Positions 16,951 to 27,547 of a DNA stretch of 64,000 nucleotides are shown in pieces (the stretch's first letter is position 1; each line of letters begins with the position of its first letter). Source of the DNA: Cytophaga aurantiaca DSM 3654 (GTDB taxonomy: Bacteria; Bacteroidota; Bacteroidia; Cytophagales; Cytophagaceae); contig NZ_KB903665.1 of the NCBI RefSeq assembly GCF_000379725.1, forward strand, positions 14,328 to 78,327. The letters are read 5' to 3'. The notes beneath the pieces were generated by a model. It searched no databases. It worked only from the letters and a program-made list of their open reading frames with translations, and was not told the DNA's origin. Position numbers and translations under genes: made by a program.

Positions 16951-17547
16951 ATAAACAGGAGCATGAAACTTCGTTACATCAATCCATTCCATTCCTCCAG
17001 CTTCAGCAGCTTTAAAACCATTTACTGCATCTTCAAATACCAGACACTGCTCTGGTGCAATATTCATACGTTTCGCACATTCTAAAAACGTATCCGGAAA
17101 GGGTTTGTGTTTGGTAACATCTTCAGCACTTACTAAGATGTCGATGTATTTATCTACTCCGATCTGTTTAATGTTCGGTATGGCAATTTCAAGTGTGCCA
17201 CCCGTACCCATTGACATCGGTATTTGTCCAACGTATTTTTTTACGATGTTCATTGTATACGATATCGGCAGGATAGAAGGAACTTCCTCTAAATAATATT
17301 TCTCTTTTAAGGCTGAAGCATCTTCCGATGAGATATGTGATTTGCCTTGCAGCTTTAACAACTCTCTGAAAACATCCGTTGTAGGGATGCCCGCCATTTT
17401 TATAAAGTAATCCAAAGGAAATTCGAAGCCAAATTCTTTTGCAACGCGAACGCTTGCACGGTAATGAGCAGGCATGGTATCGGCTAAGGTGCCGTCGATA
17501 TCAAAGATAAGCCCCTTGATGTGATCGGGAAGAACGAAGGAACTCAT
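16948..17547 (-). CDS. HAD-superfamily phosphatase, beta-phosphoglucomutase/YqaB-like
   Basis: A 199-residue HAD hydrolase with motif I 'FDIDGTLADT' (nucleophile and acid Asp), a small helical cap, motif II in 'MSMGTGG', the motif III Lys in 'VTKHKPFPDTF', and motif IV in 'CLVFEDAVNGFKAAEAGG'. The substrate is probably a sugar phosphate or flavin-type phosphate (family knowledge); sequence does not decide. The stop TAG overlaps the repeat TAGTGGTAAACAGTGG. The upstream gene on the same strand (17584-17955) is 36 nt away, so the two may form an operon. Confidence 0.9.
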   Translation of the reverse strand: MSSFVLPDHIKGLIFDIDGTLADTMPAHYRASVRVAKEFGFEFPLDYFIKMAGIPTTDVFRELLKLQGKSHISSEDASALKEKYYLEEVPSILPISYTMNIVKKYVGQIPMSMGTGGTLEIAIPNIKQIGVDKYIDILVSAEDVTKHKPFPDTFLECAKRMNIAPEQCLVFEDAVNGFKAAEAGGMEWIDVTKFHAPVY

Positions 17548-17583
17548 GTAACGGAATTAAGAGAAGAAAGAAGGAGATAGGTA

Positions 17584-17955
17584 TTATTTTAAGTTGTTGA
17601 TCACTTTTCGGATGAAACGGAACATGATCCAGGCAGGGTTGTTCTCATCATCTTCGCCGGAAATATGACTTAATTGTGTGATTACTTTTTCGCGGATAGC
17701 AGGTGTGCGTAAAAATTGTGCGGCATTTTGAGAGATGAAATCCATGCGTTCCTCTTCAGAATGCAATAGAAATTCATTGTATACAACTTCCTGTAAAAGC
17801 TTTAGTCTATTGGCATCTACGCAGTTGAACATTTCTGTTGTGATGCGCTGTGTGTCTTCTTTGGTAACGATACAATCCGTATCGGCAATACATAAACTTA
17901 AATAATAGAGATAATGTTCGAATACCCAATTCAGTGTTGAAACAGAATGCACCAT
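17584..17955 (-). CDS. Conserved-looking alpha-helical protein of unknown function
   Basis: A 123-residue, predominantly helical, acidic protein without signal or membrane segment. I do not recognise a family. It contains several Cys and a string of amphipathic helices ('TQRITTEMFNCVDANRLKLLQEVVYNEFLL', shown in part). It precedes the HAD gene by 36 nt on the same strand. Coding is supported by a plausible start, even amino acid use and fit between neighbours. Confidence 0.65.
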   Translation of the reverse strand: MVHSVSTLNWVFEHYLYYLSLCIADTDCIVTKEDTQRITTEMFNCVDANRLKLLQEVVYNEFLLHSEEERMDFISQNAAQFLRTPAIREKVITQLSHISGEDDENNPAWIMFRFIRKVINNLK

Positions 17956-18072
17956 GTTTTGTTCTGATGTTTAGTACGGTAAATAACTAAATTTTAAACG
18001 GATTATATATAACTATAAGTAGGTATTCTTGTGATTATGAGTACAATTTACACATCTGTTTGGAATAAAAAC

Positions 18073-18108
18073 AAAAAAACTCCCCTGAATTACAGAGGAG
18101 TTTTTTTA
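18073..18108. terminator. Terminator downstream of groEL
   Basis: ACTCCCCTG and CAGAGGAGT form a stem with one bulge around AATTA. T-runs flank it on both strands. Confidence 0.85.
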
Positions 18109-18132
18109 AAAGAATCGATTTTATTACATGAA

Positions 18133-19776
<1,644 letters not shown>

Positions 19777-19815
19777 TTAATATGGTTTGTTAATAGGAAG
19801 GAAGTTCTTTAAAAA

Positions 19816-20094
19816 TTAAAGAACAGCGTAGATTTCAGATTCCTTCATGATCAGGTAATCTTTTCCATCTATAGAAATTTCAGTGCTGGAATATTTTCCA
19901 TAAAGTACTGAATCTCCAACTTTAACCGTCATTGGTTCATCTTTTTTACCTGATCCAACTGCTACTACGATACCTTTAAGAGGTTTTTCTTTCGCTGTAT
20001 CCGGAATAATAATGCCAGATGCTGTCTTTGATTCTGCTACTGCAGGCTCAATCACAACTCTGTCTGCTAATGGTTTGATGTTTACGTTACTCAT
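19816..20094 (-). CDS. Co-chaperonin GroES
   Basis: A 92-residue GroES starting [18 protein letters not shown], with the mobile loop around '[18 protein letters not shown]' and the C-terminal '[13 protein letters not shown]'. It caps GroEL. It is first of the groES-groEL pair; the next gene upstream is divergent, so the promoter must lie in 20095-20255. Confidence 0.98.
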   Translation of the reverse strand: MSNVNIKPLADRVVIEPAVAESKTASGIIIPDTAKEKPLKGIVVAVGSGKKDEPMTVKVGDSVLYGKYSSTEISIDGKDYLIMKESEIYAVL

Positions 20095-20177
20095 AATCTA
20101 TTTTGAACTTAAAAGATTTATTTTCTTCTGCCTCTCTGTCTACTATCGTGCCAAAGAAGGAAAGCGAAATTATGACA

Positions 20178-20185
20178 CAAAAATA
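20178..20185 (-). promoter_or_regulatory. Possible -7 box of the groESL promoter
   Basis: On the minus strand this reads TATTTTTG, fitting TAnnTTTG, about 85 nt before the groES start. No well-spaced -33 TTTG accompanies it. Confidence 0.35.
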
Positions 20186-20255
20186 GGCTTTAAACTGACA
20201 ATATTTTATTATATTTTGGTCGATACGACATTTTGTTGAAAGAAAGACTAACAAA

Positions 20256-21026
20256 ATGACAGTATTGAGCGTTAAGTATATAGACACCAAACCCGCATAC
20301 GTTATGAAACAACTAGATTCGGATTGGCTTACCAAAGGATTAATCGACTTTGAATACAAGAAATATCTACTTTTGGGGTATTTAAATTCGGTTCACGACG
20401 ATTTTAGCGCTCGTAGATTATATCCACCTTTATCGGAATTGTATGGGCACTATCAAAGCCTGGTTTCGATACGAAAGAACAAACAATTTTTGAAGGAAAG
20501 TTTCCCGAAGGAGATCATTGCAGCAGACCCCGATAAGGTTGAGTTTATGTATCGGGAATTGATTGAAGATGATCGATTGATGAACGAAATCGAAGAGATT
20601 CTTGCATTCGCTATTCCTGCTATGGGTAAGGGCTTGAATGAAGGCCGTGAGATTTATGAAAACGTTGAACAGAGTTTGCAGATCGAACCGATTGGATTGG
20701 AACCGCTGTATACAGATGCAGGCTATATTCTGCTGAATCAGCCGCCCGATAAAGAAACGCACGTGTATCAATACGACATTACGATCTTTCACCATGCAGA
20801 TGAGAAGTATCGAGGCATTCACACAAAAAAAATTGATTCGTTTACGCAGTCGATCAGCAATACAGTAAATTCAATGAAGCTGGGTTTGATCCGCAAATAT
20901 CCGGAACTGCCAAATCCGGCAACCTATCTGATTCAGACACCAATCGGGTATCCGGAAAAAGAAACGGTGATGCCGGTGGCACAACTGGCATTGGTACGCT
21001 ATCTGGCATCAAAGGCAATTAATTAG
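20256..21026 (+). CDS. Protein of unknown function
   Basis: A 256-residue soluble protein, no signal or membrane helix. I do not recognise a named domain. The N-terminal half is helical ('DWLTKGLIDFEYKKYLLLGYL') and the C-terminal half is mixed, with 'ITIFHHADEKYRGIHTKKI'. It is divergent from groES, sharing a 160-bp regulatory region, so it may respond to similar conditions (inference). The stop TAG is the first triplet of a CTAG-rich repeat that continues downstream (TAGTTGCTGTTTCTAGG). Confidence 0.75.
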   Translation: MTVLSVKYIDTKPAYVMKQLDSDWLTKGLIDFEYKKYLLLGYLNSVHDDFSARRLYPPLSELYGHYQSLVSIRKNKQFLKESFPKEIIAADPDKVEFMYRELIEDDRLMNEIEEILAFAIPAMGKGLNEGREIYENVEQSLQIEPIGLEPLYTDAGYILLNQPPDKETHVYQYDITIFHHADEKYRGIHTKKIDSFTQSISNTVNSMKLGLIRKYPELPNPATYLIQTPIGYPEKETVMPVAQLALVRYLASKAIN

Positions 21027-21069
21027 TTGCTGTTTCTAGGTTCTAGTTGCGAGACGAAATCTACTGCCT

Positions 21070-21196
21070 ATCCTTAGAGTTAGCGAAGCGATCTAAGGAT
21101 CAGTAAATGAAATAGAGTCTTTGCTCGTAATTAATAGCACGAGTCAAAGACTCTCAATAATTATTCATCCGTAGAGCCCTACGGAACTCTACGGAT
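21070..21196. repeat. Cluster of three hairpin-forming intergenic repeats
   Basis: Three consecutive stem-loops: ATCCTTAGA/TCTAAGGAT (21070-21100), AGAGTCTTTG-CTCGT with its complement (21114-21154), and a perfect 10-bp ATCCGTAGAG/CTCTACGGAT (21167-21196). Parts recur elsewhere: 21080-21100 matches, inverted, 31707-31727 with 2 differences in 21, and 21095-21121 resembles 16771-16797. None is followed by a strong T-run. Confidence 0.75.
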
Positions 21197-21223
21197 AGAG
21201 TATGCATAGCGTGCTATAAAAAT

Positions 21224-21259
21224 AAAAAGTCTTCATGCATATTTGCATGAAGACTTTTT
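21224..21259. terminator. Terminator downstream of secG
   Basis: A 15-16 bp perfect stem AAAAAGTCTTCATGCA/TGCATGAAGACTTTTT around a tiny loop, 22 nt after the secG stop codon. Confidence 0.85.
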
Positions 21260-21281
21260 ATCTTAAAATAAGTTCGGCTTA

Positions 21282-21596
21282 TTACTTAGCTGTATCTTCT
21301 GTTTCAGCATCAACGTCTTCTGCTTCAGCATCCGTAGTTTCTTCAGTAGTTTGTTCGTCTTCCGCATCGTTTTCAGAAGGTTTTGCAACATAATTAAATG
21401 CTAAACAGATAACCAATATTGTGATTGCTAAACCGATAGAAAGATTGCTTAAAAAATCACCCGTTCTTTTAGCACCAATTACTTGAGTTGAACTGCTAAA
21501 TCCATCTGCTACGCCACCTTTAGAGTTTTGAGCCAATACCACTATCACCAATAAAACGGCACATAGAATTAACAAAATAGATAATGTAATAATCAT
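21282..21596 (-). CDS. Preprotein translocase subunit SecG
   Basis: A 104-residue protein with two transmembrane helices (residues 1-22 and about 45-66) separated by the conserved 'VVLAQNSKGGVADGFSSS' loop. It ends with a long Glu/Asp/Thr-rich cytoplasmic tail typical of Bacteroidota SecG. It assists the SecYEG channel. It is last in the minus-strand block miaB, sigma-54 activator, lptE, TPR, secG. Confidence 0.95.
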   Translation of the reverse strand: MIITLSILLILCAVLLVIVVLAQNSKGGVADGFSSSTQVIGAKRTGDFLSNLSIGLAITILVICLAFNYVAKPSENDAEDEQTTEETTDAEAEDVDAETEDTAK

Positions 21597-21602
21597 TGTA
21601 TG

Positions 21603-22967
21603 TTATAGTTTCTTTTTTAATTCTTGAATTCGAGTTGCAAAGTAAGAATTTTTTTCGGGATTTTTCAAAATCAATTCTTCGTATATGGCAATTGCCTTTT
21701 CAATTTTACCTTGTTTTTCAAGCATTTTAGCAAATGTCTCTGAAACAAAGGTTGGTTTTGCTTGACTTTGAGTTGGTTCTGAATTTGGATCGTCTTCTTC
21801 TTTGCTTGCTTGTGTATAAGATAATGGCGAAATAATTGGGTCTTTTTCTATGAAACGGGAAATGATGGATTTTTCACGCTTTTTATCCGGTTTATTCTTT
21901 TTGTTTTTTTGCTCGCGCAGATAATCCAGATAATTCAATAATAAACTCTCACTATTGGCTTCACCTTGTTCTTCCAGTCTGCTTTCTTCTAATTTCCAGT
22001 CGTTGTTGTTGAAAGGAATAACAAATGCAGCAGAAGGAGAATCTGAAGGCGTATGATCTTTGGTTGGATCATCTTCAGATGATTTCTCTTTTGATGCATA
22101 TTCATTGATGTCAAAATAATCTTTAACCCGATTATCAAAACTTAATATCAAATCTAATACATCGTTTCGCTGCACCGTATCTTTTTTCGGTACCTCTGCA
22201 TCGATCAATGCCGAGAAAGATTTTTTAGGTTTTTCAACCGGTACTTCAGACACAGGTTCAATTGTTGCTGCAACTTGCTGAATGGTTTCTGTCGGTTCTG
22301 TTTTGGCAACCGATTCAATTACATCTGTTGTTTGAGTAATAGGAGAGATTGAATTCTCCGTGGTAACCTCAGGTTTTATTTTTTCAACTTCTGTTGTTTT
22401 CGGAGTAGGTTTTAAAATTCCTGCAGCGCGTGCCTTAGCTTCTTTTAGCGCTTGAAGGTTTGCTTCGAGCTCACTTAAGAAATTTGTTGCCTGCTTGTCG
22501 GCTTCATGCTTGACATTGAATGTTGGTTGTATGTCAACAATCGGATCAAGTGCAGGCTCTTGTGTCTTAGCAACAACAGGTATTTCTGTTTTAACTTCAG
22601 AAACATCTGTTGCTGGTATTTCAGTTTTTTTAATTTCTTCTGTTTGCTCTGTCGTAGAAGCAAGTGAAATTATTTTTTCCTGCAATAGTAATTTTGACGT
22701 TGCCTGTGCTTCCAACGCATCCGCAGAAACAATCTCTTGAGGTTCTACAAGTTTTTTTAGTTTCGCACGATCAGAAGTATATAGTGCAGCTTTACGCGTA
22801 AGCTTTGCCGCATGCATACTACCGCTTTCTGTTTGAATCTTAGCCAGCAATATATGCGCATTCTGACAATAAGGAAATTGTTCGATCAATTCCTCAATGT
22901 CGGGTATGTCTGCCTTGGTTATTACCGAAGGATCTTTTAAAAGCGCTATGTACCGTTGCTTATTCAA
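21603..22967 (-). CDS. TPR-like protein with long disordered centre
   Basis: A 454-residue protein. The N-terminus ('[25 protein letters not shown]') is a conserved TPR-like helical unit found next to lptE/secG in this phylum. The middle (about residues 80-300) is low-complexity, rich in Thr, Glu, Val, Pro and Lys. The C-terminus holds another TPR-like unit ('[23 protein letters not shown]'). No signal peptide is seen, so it is probably cytoplasmic or membrane-associated via partners. It is coupled to lptE upstream with no gap and to secG downstream by 6 nt. A link with LPS or protein export is inference from context. Confidence 0.8.
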   Translation of the reverse strand: MNKQRYIALLKDPSVITKADIPDIEELIEQFPYCQNAHILLAKIQTESGSMHAAKLTRKAALYTSDRAKLKKLVEPQEIVSADALEAQATSKLLLQEKIISLASTTEQTEEIKKTEIPATDVSEVKTEIPVVAKTQEPALDPIVDIQPTFNVKHEADKQATNFLSELEANLQALKEAKARAAGILKPTPKTTEVEKIKPEVTTENSISPITQTTDVIESVAKTEPTETIQQVAATIEPVSEVPVEKPKKSFSALIDAEVPKKDTVQRNDVLDLILSFDNRVKDYFDINEYASKEKSSEDDPTKDHTPSDSPSAAFVIPFNNNDWKLEESRLEEQGEANSESLLLNYLDYLREQKNKKNKPDKKREKSIISRFIEKDPIISPLSYTQASKEEDDPNSEPTQSQAKPTFVSETFAKMLEKQGKIEKAIAIYEELILKNPEKNSYFATRIQELKKKL

Positions 22968-23483
22968 TTACCAGTTGGATGTAGTTTCACTAAATACCAT
23001 TAATACAAGCTGATCTAAAATCGTATTTACTAATTCTGTTTCTACTTGTGATAAAGACTGCGTTTGTGCAAAATCTGCATAGAACGAAAAATCCTTTTTA
23101 AATTCTCTGTTATTCAATTCATCTATAAACGAAGCATTGATGGTAATGGTTAACCTGGTTTGTCCGGCCGTTTGATTTGCTTGCGGAGCAATCGGTTGGA
23201 CATAATACTTGGTTATCATTCCTTCTAATTTCCAATCACCGTTATCTTTAACAATCAATAGCTTTGTATTGTTTTGATAAAAGGATTTGAACTTCTCTGT
23301 CAATTGGAGACTCATAGAAGGAGGCCCATTGCCGGATTGGTTATAGAATGATTGTATTGAAATGGTTTTAATATTCGGAGGAATACTGCCACCAGTAAAG
23401 TTATAAGAAACACAACCGCCTGCAAGAATATATATCAAACATGCCAACACGATATTAAGAGAAAGAAAATGTTTGTTACCCAT
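22968..23483 (-). CDS. LPS-assembly lipoprotein LptE
   Basis: Starting at ATG 23483 (an earlier Met at 23501 overlaps the upstream gene more deeply), the protein is about 171 residues. The signal ends in 'ILAGGC' (lipobox) followed by 'VSYNFTGGSIPPNIKTISI', the typical opening of Bacteroidota LptE. LptE sits with LptD in the outer membrane and inserts lipopolysaccharide. The start overlaps the end of the sigma-54 activator gene by 8 nt, implying translational coupling. Confidence 0.9.
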   Translation of the reverse strand: MGNKHFLSLNIVLACLIYILAGGCVSYNFTGGSIPPNIKTISIQSFYNQSGNGPPSMSLQLTEKFKSFYQNNTKLLIVKDNGDWKLEGMITKYYVQPIAPQANQTAGQTRLTITINASFIDELNNREFKKDFSFYADFAQTQSLSQVETELVNTILDQLVLMVFSETTSNW

Positions 23484-24744
23484 TGCTTTCGTTTTCGTCA
23501 ATTTGATACAACTTTAATTTACGGTATAAGGTGCGTTCAGAAATACCGAGATCCTGTGCCGCATATTTTCGCTTGTTGTGATTCTTTTTCAATGCTTTTA
23601 AAATCATTTCTTTTTCTTTTTCATCTAAAGAAAGTGATTCATTTATATCATCTGTGCTGTGATCAATATCTTCAACAACTTCAATGTCTTCGTCTTCATC
23701 ACGGGCATTCTTATGGATCACAAAGGCTGGTTTGTTTGCAGCCGCTTCGTCTACTGGTCCGATGCTGTGAAACAGATCACTGTGCTTATTGATGATCTGA
23801 CTGCCGTATGATTCATTTTGTAATGAATCATAAACCAATTTCTTTAGATCATTCATATCCTTTTTCATATCAAAAAGGATTTTATACAGAATGTCACGCT
23901 CAGAGAAATCATCGCCTTTCTTACCGTTGCTTGTTAAAGCTGGTAAATTGCTCTCGCTTGGTAAATACTTTTTTAATTGCTCTGCAGTTATTTCACGGTC
24001 AGTCTCCAATACAGACATTTGTTCCGCAAAATTCCGTAACTGACGGATGTTTCCCGGGAAACGATATTTGATCAACAATCCTTTCGCTTCATCATCTAAA
24101 CGAACAGGTGGTGTTTTATATTTTTCAGAAAAATCGGAAGCGAATTTTCTGAAAATTAATTCAATATCTGCGCCACGTTCTCTTAAAGGCGGTACATAGA
24201 TAGGCACCGTATTTAAACGGTAATACAGATCTTCTCTGAACTTACCTTTTTGAACCGCTTCATATAGATTTACATTGGTTGCTGTCACAACCCGAACGTC
24301 TGTCTTTTGCACTTTAGAAGAACCTACGCGGATAAACTCGCCGTTTTCCAACACACGTAATAAGCGTGCTTGTGTACCTAAAGGCATATCACCGATTTCA
24401 TCTAAAAAAATAGTACCGCCGTTTGTAACTTCGAAGTAGCCTTTACGCGCATCCTGCGCACCGGTAAAGGAGCCTTTTTCGTGACCGAATAATTCAGAAT
24501 CAATTGTGCCTTCCGGTATACCACCACAGTTGATAGCAATGAACTGTCCGTGCTTGCGTGTGCTTAAATGATGTATGATCTTGGAAAACGATTCTTTACC
24601 GCTGCCGCTTTCACCTGTGATTAACACAGTCATGTCGGTAGGAGCAACCTGAATCGCAATCTGTATGGCATGATTCAAAGCAGGAGCGTTGCCTATAATG
24701 CCAAACCGTTGTTTTACGCTTTGTATTTCCTGGTTGAGAGTCAT
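23476..24744 (-). CDS. Sigma-54-dependent transcriptional activator without receiver domain
   Basis: A 422-residue bacterial enhancer-binding protein. The AAA+ domain (residues 15-245) has Walker A GESGSGKE, the sigma-54 contact loop GSFTGA and Walker B 'GGTIFLDEIGDM', plus the arginine-finger region 'LYYRLNTVPIYVPPLRER'. A linker of about 100 residues follows. The C-terminus is a Fis-type helix-turn-helix ('ILKALKKNHNKRKYAAQDLG'). No N-terminal sensory domain exists, so activity is probably controlled by level or partner. The usual GAFTGA is GSFTGA here, a tolerated variant. It lies between miaB and lptE, an arrangement common in Bacteroidota. Confidence 0.92.
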   Translation of the reverse strand: MTLNQEIQSVKQRFGIIGNAPALNHAIQIAIQVAPTDMTVLITGESGSGKESFSKIIHHLSTRKHGQFIAINCGGIPEGTIDSELFGHEKGSFTGAQDARKGYFEVTNGGTIFLDEIGDMPLGTQARLLRVLENGEFIRVGSSKVQKTDVRVVTATNVNLYEAVQKGKFREDLYYRLNTVPIYVPPLRERGADIELIFRKFASDFSEKYKTPPVRLDDEAKGLLIKYRFPGNIRQLRNFAEQMSVLETDREITAEQLKKYLPSESNLPALTSNGKKGDDFSERDILYKILFDMKKDMNDLKKLVYDSLQNESYGSQIINKHSDLFHSIGPVDEAAANKPAFVIHKNARDEDEDIEVVEDIDHSTDDINESLSLDEKEKEMILKALKKNHNKRKYAAQDLGISERTLYRKLKLYQIDENESNG

Positions 24745-24769
24745 TGGGTAAGTAATAGGTTTAATGTTT

Positions 24770-24846
24770 TAAGTAATAAGTACTAAGTATAGAGTACTGA
24801 GTACAAAGTATAAAATACTATATACTCAGTACTCCGTACTTTATAC
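24770..24846. repeat. AGTACT-type repeat forming an imperfect hairpin at the miaB 3' end
   Basis: Units such as AAGTATAGAGTACTGAGTAC (from about 24777) are followed by the inverted series TATACTCAGTACTCCGTACT (24821-24840). The inverted half runs into the miaB stop codon, TAA. A related array follows the stop of the gene at 60453. Confidence 0.7.
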
Positions 24847-26301
24847 TTTCTCAACGATTTCTCCGAACAATGTACCGCCCGAACAGCCTGTGATTAACAC
24901 ATCTACATACTGTCCTTTGGTATAATTTTTCTTCGGGAAGATGGCCATCATGTTGCGACTGTTTCTTCCTTTCAGATCGTTCTCTGATTTTTTAGAAACG
25001 CCTTCAATCAATATTTTTTGAATCGTTCCTATTTGAGCTTGATTGTGTTCCAGTGATAATTGTCTTTGTACCGTGATGATCTCTGATAAGCGACGCTGCT
25101 TCACATCTTCAGGGATATCGTCTGCAAGCTTCTTTGCTGCAGGTGTTCCAGGACGCTCGCTATAAACAAACTGATAACCGAAATCAAATCGTGCAAACTG
25201 AATTAACGATAAGGTGTCCTGATGTTCCTCTTCTGTTTCAGAACAAAAACCTGCAATGGTATCGGAAGAAATTCCGCAATCATCACCCAGGATCTCACGG
25301 ATCTTTGTGATGCGTTCCATATACCACTCGCGTGTGTAGGTACGGTTCATCAATTCAAGGATACGGGTGTTTCCGCTTTGTGCGGGCAAGTGTATGGAGT
25401 TACAGATGTTGTCGTACTTTTTCATCGTATACAACACTTCGTCTGTAATGTCTTTCGGGTGTGAAGTTGAAAAACGTACACGCAAGGTAGTATCTACCAG
25501 AGCTACCCGTTCCAATAATTGTGCAAAGTTTACATGTTCGCCTGCATCTTCAGCCGACCATTTGTAAGAGTCTACATTCTGACCAAGCAACGTTACTTCT
25601 TTGTAGCCATTTGCAACAAGTTCTTTTACTTCATTCAGTATAGAATGTACATCACGACTACGCTCTCTGCCACGTGTATAAGGCACCACACAGAAGGAAC
25701 ACATATTATCGCAGCCGCGCATAATGGAAACAAAAGCTGAAACACCATCGCCGCTTAAGCGCAGCGGATTTATGTCTGCATAGGTTTCTTCGCGTGAAAG
25801 AAATACATTCACTGCTTTATGCCCACTGTCAACTTCTTGTATAAGATTAGGCAGGTCTCTATATGCATCCGGACCTACAACCATATCAACAATTTTTTCT
25901 TCTTCTAATAGTTGTGCTTTCAGACGCTCTGCCATACAGCCAAGCATACCAACAATCATTGAAGGTTTATTTCTTTTCAGACCTTTAAAATGAACCAGAC
26001 GGTGACGCACTTTCTGTTCTGCATTGTCACGAATAGAGCAGGTGTTTAAAAGAATTACATCTGCATTGTCAGGTGTGGATGTGGTGTCAAATCCTTCTTG
26101 TGTAAGAATAGACATTACAATCTCACTATCAGAAAAATTCATCTGACAGCCATAGCTTTCAATATATAATTTACGCTGTTTTCCGGTATTACGCTCTTCA
26201 GTAATCCGGGGTAAGTCGCAGGCTGCTTTTTCCTCTGCTGTTGGGGCAGAAGGAAGTATGTCTAAGTCGTGAACAACTTGTTTCATGTATTGGAAAGGCA
26301 A
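24841..26301 (-). CDS. tRNA-2-methylthio-N6-dimethylallyladenosine synthase MiaB
   Basis: A 486-residue radical-SAM methylthiotransferase. It has the N-terminal MTTase domain with '[14 protein letters not shown]' (first cluster Cys) and '[14 protein letters not shown]', the radical SAM motif CDNMCSFC (CxxxCxxC) and a C-terminal TRAM domain. It converts i6A37 to ms2i6A37 in tRNAs. It heads the minus-strand block with the sigma-54 activator, lptE and secG. The stop codon lies in an AGTACT-type repeat. The N-terminal 40 residues before 'RKLYIESYG' are an extension seen in this phylum. Confidence 0.96.
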   Translation of the reverse strand: MPFQYMKQVVHDLDILPSAPTAEEKAACDLPRITEERNTGKQRKLYIESYGCQMNFSDSEIVMSILTQEGFDTTSTPDNADVILLNTCSIRDNAEQKVRHRLVHFKGLKRNKPSMIVGMLGCMAERLKAQLLEEEKIVDMVVGPDAYRDLPNLIQEVDSGHKAVNVFLSREETYADINPLRLSGDGVSAFVSIMRGCDNMCSFCVVPYTRGRERSRDVHSILNEVKELVANGYKEVTLLGQNVDSYKWSAEDAGEHVNFAQLLERVALVDTTLRVRFSTSHPKDITDEVLYTMKKYDNICNSIHLPAQSGNTRILELMNRTYTREWYMERITKIREILGDDCGISSDTIAGFCSETEEEHQDTLSLIQFARFDFGYQFVYSERPGTPAAKKLADDIPEDVKQRRLSEIITVQRQLSLEHNQAQIGTIQKILIEGVSKKSENDLKGRNSRNMMAIFPKKNYTKGQYVDVLITGCSGGTLFGEIVEKV

Positions 26302-26414
26302 TAAAGAGGATTGGTTGATTCCTTATAGCTGTATTAGACGTAAATATAATAAAAATATGCTAAATCTGACAGAATGGCAGAAAGAAATACTTCTTTTTAG
26401 TAATTGGTTTTTTG

Positions 26415-26489
26415 TTTCATTAAATATGAAATAAGTTTAATTATTTCATTATATTTGAAATAATATATAAAATTTCAATAAAAATGAAA
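26415..26489. promoter_or_regulatory. Three phased palindromic operators TTTCA-N7-TGAAA
   Basis: Copies at 26415-26431, 26444-26460 and 26473-26489 have identical arms and begin exactly 29 bp apart. The third overlaps the start codon (ATG at 26484) of the SatD-like gene. The placement suggests repression by a regulator, possibly the encoded protein itself. Confidence 0.75.
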
Positions 26490-27113
26490 CATTATATTTT
26501 GATGGCTGATATTATTGAGAGTGGGAAAAAGGACTCCAAGCAGCTTATGAAAGATTTTAAAGAACTTGTTGACGAGGTAAATAGCACTTATGTACATGGT
26601 GTATTATCGCCGTTGACCATTACATTAGGAGATGAATTTCAATGTGTTTTGAAAGACTTACCTTCATCTATAGATATTATACTTTATTTAGAAGAATTGA
26701 AAATTCATAGAAAGAAGAATTTTCAGTTACGATATGTATTGAATCAGGGAAATATCGAAACACCTATAAACAAAGAGGTAGCTTACGGTATGCTGGGTAC
26801 AGGCTTAACAGAAGCCAGAGAAAAACTCTCTGAGTATAAAAGCACAAGGCATCGGTTTTTAATTTCGATTGAAAATAAAGTGTTGCAGGAGATGCTGATG
26901 AACGCATTTATAATTCTTGAAAATATAATTGATAAATGGGATATTGAAAAAGATTATGAAGTAGTTTCTAATTTCATCACATTAAAAGATTATAAATTGG
27001 TTTCGGAAGCGGTACATAAAACACGGTCTCAGTTATGGAAACGTGAAAAGACATTAAATATTGAATCGTATAATTCCATAAAAAACATTATTGAGCTTAG
27101 CATTAAAAAATAA
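26484..27113 (+). CDS. SatD-family protein with C-terminal helix-turn-helix
   Basis: A 209-residue protein starting 'MKHYILMADIIESGKKDSKQ', matching the SatD pattern ('A.IaDivgSr'), followed by 'LTITLGDEFQCVL', a core motif of the family. The C-terminal segment ('YKLVSEAVHKTRSQLWKREK') looks like a degenerate winged helix-turn-helix as used in SatD proteins. SatD was named from an acid-tolerance locus of streptococci; biochemical function is unsettled. It forms a two-gene unit with the membrane protein 5 nt downstream, under three evenly spaced palindromes, so autoregulation is a reasonable inference. Confidence 0.8.
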   Translation: MKHYILMADIIESGKKDSKQLMKDFKELVDEVNSTYVHGVLSPLTITLGDEFQCVLKDLPSSIDIILYLEELKIHRKKNFQLRYVLNQGNIETPINKEVAYGMLGTGLTEAREKLSEYKSTRHRFLISIENKVLQEMLMNAFIILENIIDKWDIEKDYEVVSNFITLKDYKLVSEAVHKTRSQLWKREKTLNIESYNSIKNIIELSIKK

Positions 27114-27118
27114 TCAAC

Positions 27119-27478
27119 ATGAACGTATTTTATTTTTTACTTTCGATTTGTATGGTTGAAGCAGCCTTGGGATTTTTTTATTATTTAATCACTCCCAAGT
27201 CGATGCGGGTTATAGGTAAGGTAGATTACAAGTCTTTAGCTAAAGGAAGTCTGGAACGGATGTTCCTTATGATTTCCTTGATCAATGGCTATCCGCATGC
27301 ATTAACATTGTTTGGTACGTTGAAATTGGCAACGCGTTTAAAACGGGATTCGGAAGGGGATAAAAAGAAAGAATCTTTGTATAATGATTTTTATTTACTG
27401 GGGAATTTCGTGTCGATTATCTGCTCATTTTTTTATGTGTACCTATATGATATGTTAATTATAGCAACGATTAAATAA
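27119..27478 (+). CDS. Small membrane protein paired with the SatD-like gene
   Basis: A 119-residue protein with hydrophobic segments at residues 1-22 and about 95-118 and two weaker ones between ('FLMISLINGYPHALTLFGTL'). Polar loops are basic. I do not recognise a family; DUF3307-type and other small membrane proteins accompany SatD in other bacteria, so this is probably the functional partner. It starts 5 nt after satD and is followed by a terminator. Confidence 0.75.
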   Translation: MNVFYFLLSICMVEAALGFFYYLITPKSMRVIGKVDYKSLAKGSLERMFLMISLINGYPHALTLFGTLKLATRLKRDSEGDKKKESLYNDFYLLGNFVSIICSFFYVYLYDMLIIATIK

Positions 27479-27488
27479 ATGAGGCAAT

Positions 27489-27532
27489 AAAAAATCCCTT
27501 ATAAAGCAATCAACTTTATAAGGGATTTTTTA
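27489..27532. terminator. Terminator after the SatD-like operon
   Basis: AAAATCCCTTATAAAG and CTTTATAAGGGATTTT form a perfect 16-bp stem around CAATCAA. It also faces the convergent lipoprotein gene. Confidence 0.88.
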
Positions 27533-27547
27533 TTCAGCAGAGTTTGA

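Noticed and set aside
20095-20255. CIRCE operator for groESL
   Set aside because: No TTAGCACTC/GAGTGCTAA inverted repeat is present in the divergent region.
26415-26489. CRISPR-like array, because of the regular 29-bp pitch
   Set aside because: The repeated arms are only 5 bp, the units form palindromes next to a start codon, there are only three and no cas genes are near. It fits operators.
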